Positions 50,662 to 61,327 of a DNA stretch of 64,000 nucleotides are shown one piece after another (position 1 is the stretch's first letter; the number at the start of each line of letters is the position of its first letter). Below the pieces are notes generated by a model. The model made no database searches and was not told where the DNA came from. It saw nothing but the letters and a program-made list of their open reading frames with translations. Position numbers and translations under genes: made by a program. The stretch is from Paramacrobiotus metropolitanus (taxonomy: Eukaryota > Tardigrada > Eutardigrada > Parachela > Macrobiotidae), in assembly GCF_019649055.1 (NCBI RefSeq), contig NW_026570246.1:992001-1056000 (forward strand), read 5' to 3'.

Positions 50662-50890
50662 GGGGGGATCCATAAATTACGTACGCAGCGAACCAGGGAG
50701 GGAGGGGTCCAAAAAACGTGACAAGCTGTGACGGCCTCGGCGAACCCAGGGGGGAGGGGTGGTCAGCTCCATGTATTACGATTGAGCGAACCAAGGGTAG
50801 GGGTCAAGCAAACGTGACGGACCGCTACGAAGGGGGAGGGAGGGGTGAAAAAATCGTGGTTTTCTGCGTACGTAATTTATGGATGCTTCC
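50662..50890. mobile_element. 229-bp MITE with TAA target-site duplication
   Basis: Identical 21-bp inverted repeats at 50668-50688 and 50864-50884 (ATCCATAAATTACGTACGCA plus G) lie inside G-rich ends. Flanking TAA triplets at 50659-50661 and 50891-50893 fit the three-base duplications of PIF/Harbinger elements. The interior is G-rich with repeated GGGAGGGG. No coding capacity. Confidence 0.82.
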
Positions 50891-51712
50891 TAATTGGGAT
50901 TATGTTGTATGAGTTTACGGTGCGCATGTACGTGTGTTCCCTGTTGTACTAGCGATGACGTAGTACATCCGTGTTCTTATCGGTAGCCTCCGATCAGAAC
51001 TGCGCTTCGTCGTCGGCTAGCATTCAGTAGTTACGGTGTGACTGAGTTGGAGTGAACATCAATAAGATTAAAACGAGTAACATCATCTTAGTCCTGTTGG
51101 TGTTTGTGCTGTGAGTGACCTTCGTTTAGGGAAAGCAGTAGTGTGTACCTAGGCGGAAGTTACTGTGTGGTATTCCTGTAGTGTGGTAGTGTGTGTGGTG
51201 AGAGTGTGGTTTGTGGTACCTGTTGTCTGCGGAAGTAGGCAACAGAACCAACACCAATCTCCAGAGTTCCTTCTCTGCTGACTGCGGTCAGGTTGGTAGT
51301 ACTACACGCGGTGCGTGTAGTATGTCAGTACTACTCTAGAAAATGTAGTGTGTTTGTGGTACATATTACGTGAAACAGCGGCAGCAGTTTGTGCTTTTGT
51401 ATTCTGAATTCATGGGATGTTTAGGAACCAAAATTTTCGGATCACAGTTTACATTATCCGTCACCTCTTGCGTACTAATTACTAACAGTTATTTGCTGAC
51501 AATTAAGGTATGACTACGATCCTTATGTGAGCAGCTCATGGACTGAGCACGATTGATATTCTGTGGATGATACCACTCCACACCGTGGGCTCAAAGGTCA
51601 CTGCAACCTTGCACAATCATTCATATTTCGCAGGCCACAGCGAGTACGATTAATAACAATGTGCGGTATTTTACAGTAATAAAGGTCTTGAGTGCAAACT
51701 CTTAATTAATGC

Positions 51713-52483
51713 AATGCAATGTTTGGGTTTTTATAATTAACCGTCGGGGCGCTGCATGATCATCATTTGTTAACTGCACCACGCTGATAGTTTTATTCTT
51801 ATCTGTAAATTGTCCACTGTAAATTACAATGTAGTAAACAGAGTAAATTGAAGTGCAGTCAGTCGTGCTCCGTTGTCGACTTGATTGTGAGACCCTGGAA
51901 ACGGCTGGAATTAATAGAAACTCGATTACAACTTCTGCTGTTGGCATAGTACAATAAATATGCAGTACGAGGCATTGTACGAAAACTAGGTACACCAAAC
52001 CTTCAAAATCTATGAAGCTTGTTGCTTACTAAACTCTCTCTGTAAGGAAATTTGATAAAGCGAGTACATACATAAAACAATATCGTCGGGAAGTGATAGC
52101 AGTTATTACCGATGTCGTTATTGTTGTTCCCTATCTTGTGGCTACAATACATGCGGAACATATTGTACAATACAGTAAGTACCTTTCTACCGAAGGTCCA
52201 AGCGTGGCCAGGTACATGAAAACACCACCACATGAACAGCATGCGTCAGAAAATTGTTCGAGATTTAAGTGAATACTTTTGTCCTTATGGTTAGCTTTTG
52301 AATACTATATTGTACATCACCGATGCCTTCAAACCATGTACTTTTTTTTTATAATTTTGCCTTTCCGCTTGTTTGTGAACAGCTCTAGATTTGGTATTAT
52401 TATCCCCAACAAACGAGACTGCTACTGCTATACTTCTATACAGTCACACCGGCAACGTTAAACCGCGAAACTTGACCGGTCAG
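51713..52483. mobile_element. 771-bp insertion flanked by 7-bp direct repeats
   Basis: TAATGCA occurs at 51706-51712 and again at 52484-52490, and copy B of the segmental duplication has a single TAATGCA at the same place (near 58397). This is a paralogous empty site. No terminal inverted repeats or reading frame were recognised, so the element class is unknown. Confidence 0.65.
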
Positions 52484-52528
52484 TAATGCAGTACTTACCA
52501 AAAGGTTTTTGTCGTAAGCCACATTCTA

Positions 52529-53165
52529 ATGTTCTATCTGGTTTGTCTACCGATCCAGCTTGTTGCATTTTTAACAGCATCTCCTTGTAAATACTGCAAA
52601 ATCTTAGTTTTAATAAAAAAAAAACAGGAACGAATCCCAGTCATCATGGCGCAGAGGAAACTATTACCAACATTACAGTGGACACTCCGGGATCGGTCAT
52701 GCATGCCGGCTTTTGACTTGGGCGCTGGGAAATGCTGTGGCCTTTATTTATTAAGTATAAGGTCCAAGGGCGCCATTTTTCATTCAGGGATTATCGCAGG
52801 TGCGAAAGCTGTAGAAATTACTTAATCTAGAAAAAGTAGTTAATACACTATAAATTATATGCCCACGTGAGCTGCAGAGAACCAGAGACGGTGACCGGAC
52901 CGGAAAGACTTACTGCCTCTGTTTTGGTGCGGCATTATATTCCCGTTGGCTTATCACACCTGGTTTGCAATGCGGATTTGGTTTTTCGCTCAAATACATT
53001 CACCCATCCGTTACCATCGCCATCTTCACCAGCACTGTGGCATTTTCATGCCTGTCGATTATTTTTATGAAAAACAAAATTTATCTGTGTTTGTATTCTA
53101 CCATCGGCATCCGATCCGGTCCTCGAAGCTACTCTGCCGGGTCGCATTAATAACATTGTAATTGT
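52529..53165 (+). pseudogene. Decayed SLC35F-type transporter copy
   Basis: Matches the first two conserved exons of the transporter at 58532-60546. The first exon has lost about 190 bp of internal sequence (just after the GGGATCGGTCA shared by both copies), which removes the first membrane segments. The second, from about 52877, has a one-base loss near 52970 that shifts the frame within the YIHPSV region. The remaining exons are absent. It cannot make a transporter. Confidence 0.88.
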
Positions 53166-53414
53166 TTGTTATTATGAAAATGGGAATTCTGTTATAAACC
53201 ATTTGCTTTTAAGTGTCTAGTTGCGTGAATCTTCCACAGAGCTTAGACAACGACGTTCTAAATTTCCGGCTCTTATCAGAACAGAAAATTCTTCGCATCA
53301 GACATGGATTTACGGCGCTTCCAAATAAGCTAAAAAAGGCTTCACGCTTAATTAAGCGTCAGTCATCGTAACGTAACGACATAACTCGTGCTTATTACAA
53401 TTGTGTATGAAGAA

Positions 53415-53690
53415 TCAATAGTGGGACCCAGCTGGGTGTATTAAATTCAGCCAGCTCGGGTGGTACGCTTTTAGATCAAACTGCTTTTGTATATGCGCCG
53501 CCAGCTTGTAGTCTCTAGCGTCAATAGCCTTCTGCTTCCGTTTGGACAACAAAGTTTTCAGTTCCGGGATGTCTAGGTACGCTACGATTTCTTGGCCGGT
53601 GCCTTTCTCTTTCGAAACATCATCCAACAAAACATTCTTCGCATCGGACATGGATTTACGGCGTCCAATTCGCTTCCGAATAAGCTCTCG
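53415..53690 (-). pseudogene. Truncated second copy of unrecognised KRKQKA gene
   Basis: Encodes LLDDVSKEKGTG, IPELKTLLSKRKQKA and DYKLAAHIQKQ, clearly related to 53991-54458. About 50 codons are missing between AYL and IPEL, and the frame is lost after HIQKQF. A further fragment of the same unit lies at 53290-53400, so this was a small tandem array that is decaying. Confidence 0.75.
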
Positions 53691-53990
53691 ACTCTAAAAA
53701 ACAAAACAAGCTTAACGTTAACTTTGCACTTGTGACAATAACACCAGCTCGAAATATACTACTGTAACATACTCGTAGTACCCGCAACACAACAGTCATA
53801 ATTTCCAGATGCCATAATTATGAACAGAAAACGAATTTCGAGATGCAGCGATGTCACTGTATTATATCTGTGAAACTGGGCTATTTAAAACAGAATATCG
53901 GCCATAGTTAAAACACAATAAAAGACCACAAGCATTGTACCCAGCTTGAACTGTTATTTTAACCGATTATTAAAAAAAACGGCTTCAGAC

Positions 53991-54458
53991 TTAATCAGTC
54001 TTCGTTACATAACGACTCTCACTCATGCTACTTACAGCTTTTTTGTCAAGAATCCCTGGTGGGACCCAGTTGGCTGCATTAAATTCGTCCAGAGCCGGTT
54101 GGTACGCTTTTAAATCGTTCAGCTGCTCTTGTATGTGCGCCGCTAACTTGTAGTCTCCAGCGTCAACAGCTTTCTGCTTCCGCTTGGGCAATAAATTTTT
54201 CAGTTCCGGGATGGACAATCTCCAAGGATGCGGAAGGCATTTGCGTTTATTCGTCACAAATTCCCGAAAATCTTCCCTGGTTGTCGGACGAGAGATCTTA
54301 TCCAAATCACACAACTTGCTTTTCAGTTTCTGATTGTCAGCGATAACAGACCAGTGTCTTTCCATTGACTCAAGGTAAGCGGCGACTTCTTCGCCGGTGC
54401 CTTTATTCTTTGAAACATCATCCAACAGAGCGTCATGCTGTTGATCACCTACTCTAAA
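53991..54458 (-). CDS. Unrecognised gene, 3' exon with UVR-like helix pair
   Basis: An exon begins after a good acceptor (TATTTTAG) at 54458 and runs to a stop at 53991, about 155 codons. Visible parts are LLDDVSKNKGTGEEVAAYLE, a Lys-rich middle, and IPELKNLLPKRKQKAVDAG followed by DYKLAAHIQEQLNDLKAY. The last part resembles the spacing of UVR-type helical hairpins (charged helix, DYKLA, A-x-x-I-x-x-L), but this is a similarity of pattern only. No function is proposed. Upstream exons on the minus strand were not found, so the gene may be incomplete or dead. Confidence 0.5.
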   Translation of the reverse strand, partial: FRVGDQQHDALLDDVSKNKGTGEEVAAYLESMERHWSVIADNQKLKSKLCDLDKISRPTTREDFREFVTNKRKCLPHPWRLSIPELKNLLPKRKQKAVDAGDYKLAAHIQEQLNDLKAYQPALDEFNAANWVPPGILDKKAVSSMSESRYVTKTD

Positions 54459-55093
54459 ATAAAACAAATATTCTCAACTGTCACGTCTTGGCACAGGTAT
54501 TTGTGGTGCCACTCTGGCCGGATAGATACCGAGTAATGATAACAATGAAAGAGAACAGGTTACATATATGTAAATACACAGGTTAACATATGTCTACAGG
54601 TCAACGCAACCATGCGGGTTGCCACGCGCTAATATGGCGCGAAGCCACTACACTACATCAACTATATGCAAAACTGCAAAAACAGATTTAGCAAGGTTAT
54701 GCCGGTTCCTCCATAATATGTTCATTCGCAATTTAAGTACTTACTTACATAATCGCTTACCGGACAAGAAGCTTCCATTTCGTCCTACTGTCCGATGGCG
54801 GTCCACCCGTCCGAATGCTGGCATTTACCCAATAGGGAGACTCCATTTCGGTTATGCCCACAATTTCGCCAATCTGTAATTGACAATTTGGGCAAAATGC
54901 AGCGGTAGCAATACCAACGGCCATAGCTAGAATATAACCGTACGCGGCGTACCGTGGTCTACGAGACGACTATGGTTATAGCCAATGGGATTGCTCCAAT
55001 GGGATTGCTACTGCCGCATTTTGCCTTACAAGTTAACAAATTATTTACAATATGCTTATATGCACAATAGCGAGCACCACTCAGTAAATACAA
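54459..55093. other. No gene recognised
   Basis: Upstream exons of the 53991-54458 gene would be expected here, but none could be defined. Short plus-strand frames have no support. Confidence 0.4.
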
Positions 55094-55405
55094 TCAAATA
55101 AAGAATTTGCCCCAATCAACTTGCAAGTCAGCATTGCATTGCTCATCCATTACGCCAGTTACAGTGTAACTGCTGTAAAACAGCTGCATCATGCATGACA
55201 GCATGTACAATACAGGACGTTGAACATGCAAAGAGCTAACTATCGTTCGGCTGCTTACTTGATAAATGGGCTGAAGTGACTCGTAATCCTTGCCGTACGT
55301 CTGCATATCAATTTTTACAAAACAGCCAATAACAAGTTTCGCGAAGAAGTTGTGGTAACACCAAGTGACAAGTGTAGCTCTATCCAGGGAAATCTTTTGC
55401 AGGGC
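55094..55405 (-). other. Possible exons of unknown origin, partly duplicated at 57.6 kb
   Basis: An exon-like stretch at 55405-55259 (ALQKISLDRATLVTW to YESLQPIYQ, then donor GTAAGC) may splice to another ending DWGKFFI at 55094. The YESLQPIYQ end and its following intron recur at 57540-57627. It follows the ABCF2-like exons on the same strand, but the protein does not resemble ABCF2's second half. Identity unknown. Confidence 0.35.
55201..55286. repeat. 86-bp direct repeat, left copy
   Basis: Differs from 57540-57625 at one base, in the same orientation. The two copies flank the ABCF2-like pseudogene. Confidence 0.92.
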
Positions 55406-55469
55406 CTGCAAGTTGACTACTTAACACGGATGCAAGTAAAAGCTTTTATCGCAATGATAATGTACAAAC

Positions 55470-57453
55470 CTTCACTTGATCAAATGGGTCTTCCTCCCAT
55501 TGGTACTACGAAGAACATATAGTTAGATTGGGAATCAGCTGCAGATCGAATGAGTGTGCGGTGTGCTCAACCTGCTCAAGTTGGTTTTCCATTTGCTCTG
55601 TCCGTGTCTTCACGAAAAAATCATAATTACCACCGTAGTATTTGAGGTGCCTTTGATTCAAATGGATAGTGTGGGTGCACACTTCGTTGAGGAAGTCTTG
55701 TGAGTGCGAAATCAAAACGAGAATTCTCCTGTACCTGTAATATAAATATGATCACCATAAAACGGCCAATGTATTATACTGACAGCCAGGTTGCTTACGA
55801 TTTCAGTTCCTCTCTCAGCCACACGCAGGCATCCAGATCCAAATACTTTGTCTAAAAATAAAAAAAGCGGAAATCAGTAATCAACAGTTATTAATTTCGT
55901 CAATTACCGGCAACATCTTGTTCTCACAAGGAAACAAGTACAGTTTAGCAGCAAACAACGGATGCCAAATTCAAAATTGTCATTCAGCCAAACGAAAACC
56001 GAATACAAAGCCATCATTCTCATCAAAAATCAACGGTAATACAGAAGTACGGCGCAGAAATACGAATACTTTTCACGTATTAGCAGTGTAGCACTCACAA
56101 TACAGTACTGATCACCATAGAAAAGACTAGGAAACCATTAATTAACGTTTTCATGAAAATTAGTAAAGAAGAAAATGCAAGTATACCGGATCGTCCAAGA
56201 GAAGCACAGAAGGTTTGAGATAGAGGGCGCGGGCCAGGGAAATGCGCATACGCCAGCCTTTGGAGAAATCCTTTACTTTCGTCTGTTGCATCTTTTCAGT
56301 GAATCCTAAACCATGCAAAATATGCGCTGCACGCGTTTCTGCAGTCTCCGCTCCTAGTTCGTCCAGTCGCTCATAAATATCCATCAATTTATCGTGCGAG
56401 ACTATAAAAGTTCAAATTTTAAGCACGATCACCGCTATACGATAAAAAGAACTAAGAAATACTAAAAATGCGCATTTCATAGCATGAAATCGTCACAGTG
56501 AAGCCGAAGAACACACTTAGTGGCGAGTTTTGTTAAATACCTTAGTACACAGATATTCGGAATGTACTTCCAGTCAGTTTCGATTAATCGTAAATAAAAT
56601 GCCGAAAAGAAATGCAATATGCCATAGCGCATAATCATTTTGTATCAACTAAAGATAACAACGAAGGAAATTCAAGAACAACAAATCCTTTTACAATTCG
56701 CACTACTAATTACTTAATTAAAAAAGGGAAACGAGAAATTAGTCCTGGATAAAATCGCCATCTTTTACGGCAGGCAAAAAACACACCTGACGGCAAAGCG
56801 GTGTGATCGAAAGCGAGAACTAGGCCTATGAATACTGCAGTAACAGCACCTTCTAGAGCAGCGTGACTGAGCTCCTTCGCCTCTTTCTCCAGTCTCATCC
56901 TCTCCTCACCGACCTCTATCACACACTGCAACGTGGGCTTATCCTCCGGGGCCATCTCGCGATGCACGTGGGAAATATCCAAGTCCGCGGGAACTGGAAT
57001 CTCGCGGCGGGCGATAAGTCCCAACAGCACACTCTTTCCGCCACCGTGTAATCCGATCAAACCATAGCGGTTGCCCGCCTTCAACTCCAGCTGTGTGTCG
57101 CGCAAAAGCTCAGACCCTCGCACACTCACGGACAGATTGTGGATTTTCAGATCGCGCGACTGCGGATGACTGGCCAGGAGACCGGAGCCAGTGCAAAACT
57201 GACTGCTCATGTCGCATTCATTTAATTCCACCTCCAAGTCCGCCACTATACAACGCAGCCCATGTCTGACTATGTCCTTGGCTAATGGGATGGAGTTTTC
57301 TTACCTTGGTTGCTACTGATGGCTGTTGCAGTTTCACTGGCAGAAAGAAGCACGACCATTAGTCAATCCATTCGATTCCGTAGTCTGCTGAAGCGCAGCA
57401 ACAGCTGCACCGGCCTTCTTGGCCTTACGTTTCTGCTTGGAAACACTAGACAT
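55470..57453 (-). pseudogene. ABCF2-like: ABCF2-like gene, first ABC domain only, broken
   Basis: Exons 57453-57305, 57245-56850, 56401-56187, 55851-55799, 55734-55572 and 55505-55470 match the N-terminal half of ABCF2, a soluble twin-ABC ATPase. Visible: a Lys-rich start (SKQKRKAKKAG); LLASHPQSRD; Walker A GLHGGGKS; EKLMELYE-like [12 protein letters not shown]; signature FSKGWRMR where ABCF2 has FSGGWRMR; Walker B LLLDDP with Asp replacing the catalytic Glu; TKYLDLDACVWL for [24 protein letters not shown]; and YQWEED. Exon 1 reads into a stop and is out of frame with exon 2. The whole second ABC domain is absent downstream. Altered key residues, a frame break and loss of half the protein argue for a pseudogene; a truncated expressed paralogue is less likely. 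Confidence 0.82.
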
Positions 57454-57539
57454 GGTTGGTGTGATAAGGACGGCAAAGCAGATGCCCAAAGTTATTTCTC
57501 GGTTATCTTCGCGATAATTCTGAGAAATCAATTTTGAGA

Positions 57540-57625
57540 GCATGTACAATACAGGACGTTGAACATGCAAAGAGCTAACTACCGTTCGGCTGCTTACTTG
57601 ATAAATGGGCTGAAGTGACTCGTAA
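57540..57625. repeat. 86-bp direct repeat, right copy
   Basis: Partner of 55201-55286, one mismatch. It sits just upstream of the first exon of the ABCF2-like pseudogene on the minus strand. Confidence 0.92.
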
Positions 57626-57796
57626 GATACTGTAAGCAAAAACACGACAAATTCAGAGTCATTTACTTTTCGAAGTCAGGGTGAGCAGGGATTTATTGAG
57701 ATCTGCCTTGGCTAGAGCTAAAATAATTTTGTACTAAAATAATAATATACGGTAGTACTACGGAGAACGAACACAAATTGTAGTAGTAATAATTTG

Positions 57797-59185
57797 TAGG
57801 CTGGTTATTTCGAGTTTCATCTGTGAATCTATGTACTATAAAGACGATGCGTACGTTGCTTCATACATTGCTTTCATATCGATTCTGACACATCAGTTCA
57901 GTTTATCTCGTTTAATTTATTGTAAGTGATAACTATCACGACTGCGGCTATGCTCTGATGCTATTTCGGATTCTGATTAGTTACTGACGCGCTGAGCAAT
58001 TGTGGCATGGTAGGCTAGGTACTACTCTAGAAAATGTAGTGTGTTTGTGGTACATATTACGTGAAACAGCGGCAGCAATTTGTGCTTTTGTATCCTGAAT
58101 TCATGGGATGTCTAGGGAACCAAAATCACAGTTTACATTATCCGTCACCTCTTGCGTACTAATTACTAACAGTTATTTGCTGACAATTAAGGTATGACTA
58201 CGATCCTTATGTGAGCAGCTCATGGACTGAGCACGATTGATATTCTGTGGATGATACCACTCCACACCGTGGGCTCAAAAGTCACTGCAACCTTGCACAA
58301 TCATTCATATTTCAGCAGTGAACAGCGATTACGATTACATAACAATGAGCTGGTATTGTATACAGTAATAAAGGTCGTTGAACCGCAAACATCTAAGTAA
58401 TGCAGTGCCAAAAGGGTTTTTTCGTGAACCACATTCTAATTTTTTTTCTTGTTTGTCGGTCCAGCTTGTTGTGCTTTTAACAGGATCTCCTTGTAAATAT
58501 TGCAAATTCTATTGTTTTATTAAAAAAACAGGCACGAATCCCAGTCATCATGACGCAGAGGAAATCATTACCAACATTGCAGTGGACACTCCGGGATCGG
58601 TCAGTTTTGCCGAGAAAACTTCGACTGAAAACCCACAGAAATCGAAGAATACTTGGACGCGATTTCTCATCGGCATTATCCCCCTTCTCGGATATGTTGC
58701 ATCCAGTGTGACGGAATCTCAGATGAATAATTTACTGTATGCCACAAAAGCCGACGGAACTCCCAGCGCTTTCAATGCACCTTTCACATACGTCGGTCTG
58801 AAATCAGCATGCCGGCTTCTGACTTGGGTGCTAGGAATTGCTGTGGCCTTTATTTATTACAAGGTCAAAGGGCGTCATTTTTCATTCCGGGATTATCGCA
58901 GGTGCGAAAGCTGATCATGGAGAAATTACTTTAATCTTGAAAAATTAGTTAATATCCCGATTCACGATGCCTACCTTGATTGCAGAGAATCAGAGACGGT
59001 GACCGGACCGGAAGGCCTTACTGCCTTTGTTTTGGTGCGGCATTATATTCCCGTTGGATTATCACTCCTGGTTATGCAATGTGGATTTAGCTTCTCGCTC
59101 AAATACATTCACCCGTCCGTTTCCATCGCCATCTTCACCAGCACTGTGGCATTTTCTTACCTGCTGTCGATTATTTTTATGAAGC
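57797..59185. repeat. Segmental duplication, copy B
   Basis: Contains the upstream region and first two recognised exons of the transporter gene. It aligns with copy A (50433-53165) with many identical runs. Copy B lacks both insertions found in copy A and keeps the coding frame. Confidence 0.88.
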
Positions 59186-60546
59186 ACAAAATTTATCTGA
59201 TCAAGGTATGCTTTCCAAGTGTATATAGTAGCTACCTGCAACATATACAAATTCGAATGTATGATGACACGCAAAAGTATATTATAGTACAAGTACAAGC
59301 CGCATTTACAGGTTTACTGTACATGCGATAAACTAAATAATGTATTCCCGGTTTAACAATTAAGTTGCAAATTAGGCAGATAAATATCCAGTATGATAGA
59401 TAAATGGTATATTTTGTTGAAAATAATTTTATAAATAGCAGTTTATAAATATCGTTTGTGATGCAGCTGATCTTCGTTGTTGCAAGCTTCACCGGTGTCA
59501 CTCTGATCGCGTACGATAGTATTACGAAAGTTGCAACCGAGAAACCGGCACCAGAAAATGCAACAGATACGCTGACCACTACACTCGCCTCACAAACATC
59601 CACGGCAGCGTCCGGCTCTGGATCCATTCAGACCGACGAGTCGTACATCGGAATAATAGCCATCTTGCTCTCCGCCGTCGGGCTTTCGATTCATCAAGTG
59701 AGTATTTATTTGTACATACAGAAATTAAAAGGATAAATTAATTATTCTACCATCGACATTGGGTTTTATGTAACCATAAAATCGTAAGAACTGCTAATTA
59801 TACAGCACTTTTACAGATATTATACGCTCAGGCTTTCCCAAGCAGCAACCTGACTCAAGCTTCGTTTATAATGATGATCCTGGGCGTGACCAACACAATT
59901 CTTTTTTTTCCTGTGCCACTGGTACTGCTGCTGAACGGCAACGAAACAGTTGACCTCGATCGTTTGGAGTACGGAATACTGGCAGCTTCTTTGATCTGTT
60001 CATTCTGTAAGCGGCGACATTGTGATCGATTGTGTTCTACAATTTCGACTGCTTCGTGTTTATGCTTTGCAGTGGTTGGTTTCTTATATGGCTATGGCCT
60101 CGGCATAACATCGCCCTTTTTCATGTCATTGGGAGAATTGCTAAGTTTAGGAACAAATACAGGTAAGTAGCAAGGATTATATGATCAGTCGGTGTTATAT
60201 ACATACACCGTGCAGCAATAATGGTCACCGCAGCACACACACATGACTGGCATAAGTACAATACAATTGCCGGCATGTAACAAAACGCAAGATCATTTCG
60301 AAATTGACCAATGTGACGTCATTTTATAAATTACCTTTAACTGGGGCTTTATTTGCAGTAATCGACATACAAACCAAATCCGATTTACAAGTCACCGCTT
60401 ACCAGATCGCAGGACTTGTGGTTGTGGCGGTGTCGTTTTTTGTGCTTATCATACCTGATGAAAAGGTCTCCGTTCCACTGCGTTCCAAACGTAAAACATC
60501 AGTGGAACTTCAAATGCAGGATGTACAACTGGAAAAGAGGAATTAA
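58532..60546 (+). CDS. SLC35F3/F4-like solute transporter (DMT superfamily)
   Basis: Exons 58532-58901, 58986-59205, 59467-59697, 59817-60006, 60073-60162 and 60359-60546 join in frame to about 429 residues. The first listed exon follows an acceptor (AAAAACAG) in phase 1, so a short 5' exon with the start codon is missing from this model. Membrane segments include FLIGIIPLLGYVASS, LVLLLN-type and VVVAVSFFVLIIP. Family marks are ESETVTG, SLKYIHPSVSIAIFTSTVAF, ILGVTNTILFFPVPLVLLL, and GLGITSPFFMSLGELLSLGTNTVID followed by LIIPDEK. They correspond to the ends of SLC35F3/F4-type proteins, members of the drug/metabolite transporter superfamily for which thiamine transport has been proposed. The substrate here is unknown. 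A Ser/Thr-rich loop (about 59540-59640) is an unusual insert. A decayed partial copy lies at 52529-53165. Confidence 0.68.
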
Positions 60547-61327
60547 CTGCTTTAGCATAGCATTTCCTATGTCTTTTGGTTATTGACCAGATTTGTGATA
60601 CGAGTATAGTGGCACAATGAAGTTGCTGCTTTAGCATTTAATGTTACTACCGTGTACTTATTTACTAATTATTATTTATTATATATAATTATCAGATTTA
60701 GATATACATATATTCTGTAGTCTGTACTTGTATAAATTATATTCTTCGTCTCATCGTACTTTCTTTGATTTTATTTTAATACGATGTTATTTTGAGATTT
60801 TTGTTCAATTGCTGCTGTGGTGCGGTGACCTGCGGCATTCGCCGATTTCGTCTTTCGCGGTAGTATTTAATAAAAGTTTGTAGATAGATCATTGAAACGA
60901 ATAAAATGAAAGTTAAGAAAACAGCAAAAGCAGCCGAGTGAAGATTTACAACTCATACGAAATGTATCGCATTTTTGTATGCGGGGATATGAACGGCGAA
61001 CGACACACGCCGCATTCCCTTTTCCCGCTTCCTCCATCCGGTTCGGTCCACAAGCCCGACTCGGTGCCGGACCGTCACCACTCATATTGTGGCAGTGTGC
61101 CGTTGTTATAAAAATCGCTGGAACGGCTTTTGAATGCCTCTTTCTTGCCTTAATTTTTACTGGTTAGTTTTTGAATTTTTGTTGTTTGTTTGAGTTATTT
61201 TTTTAATTTAAGTTTCTGCTGGCGCTTTTTCCCTATATTTTCTAAAACCTCACAAATTTCGCTGACACAGTCTTTAGTTCCAGCCATCCAGTTGTGAAGC
61301 TGTGCATGCAGATACAGATAGTGTAAA
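60547..61327. other. Intergenic
   Basis: AATAAA at 60870-60875 could end the transporter transcript. The part near 61327 should hold the promoter of the single-exon gene that follows. No other element was recognised. Confidence 0.5.

Larger units (their letters stand above)
50433..53165. repeat. Segmental duplication, copy A (decayed, with insertions)
   Basis: Blocks 50433-50640, 51328-51712 and about 52484-53165 match 57797-58013, 58020-58390 and 58395-59185 in the same order and orientation. Copy A carries two extra segments (about 50641-51327 and 51713-52483) that copy B lacks. It begins some 240 bases after the XPO7 stop codon, so XPO7's 3' untranslated region may overlap it. AATAAA at 51677-51682 is a possible polyadenylation signal. 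Confidence 0.88.

Noticed and set aside
52279-52461. Short hydrophobic plus-strand frame in the 771-bp insertion
   Set aside because: Only about 60 codons, no homologous motif, and no start or splice support.
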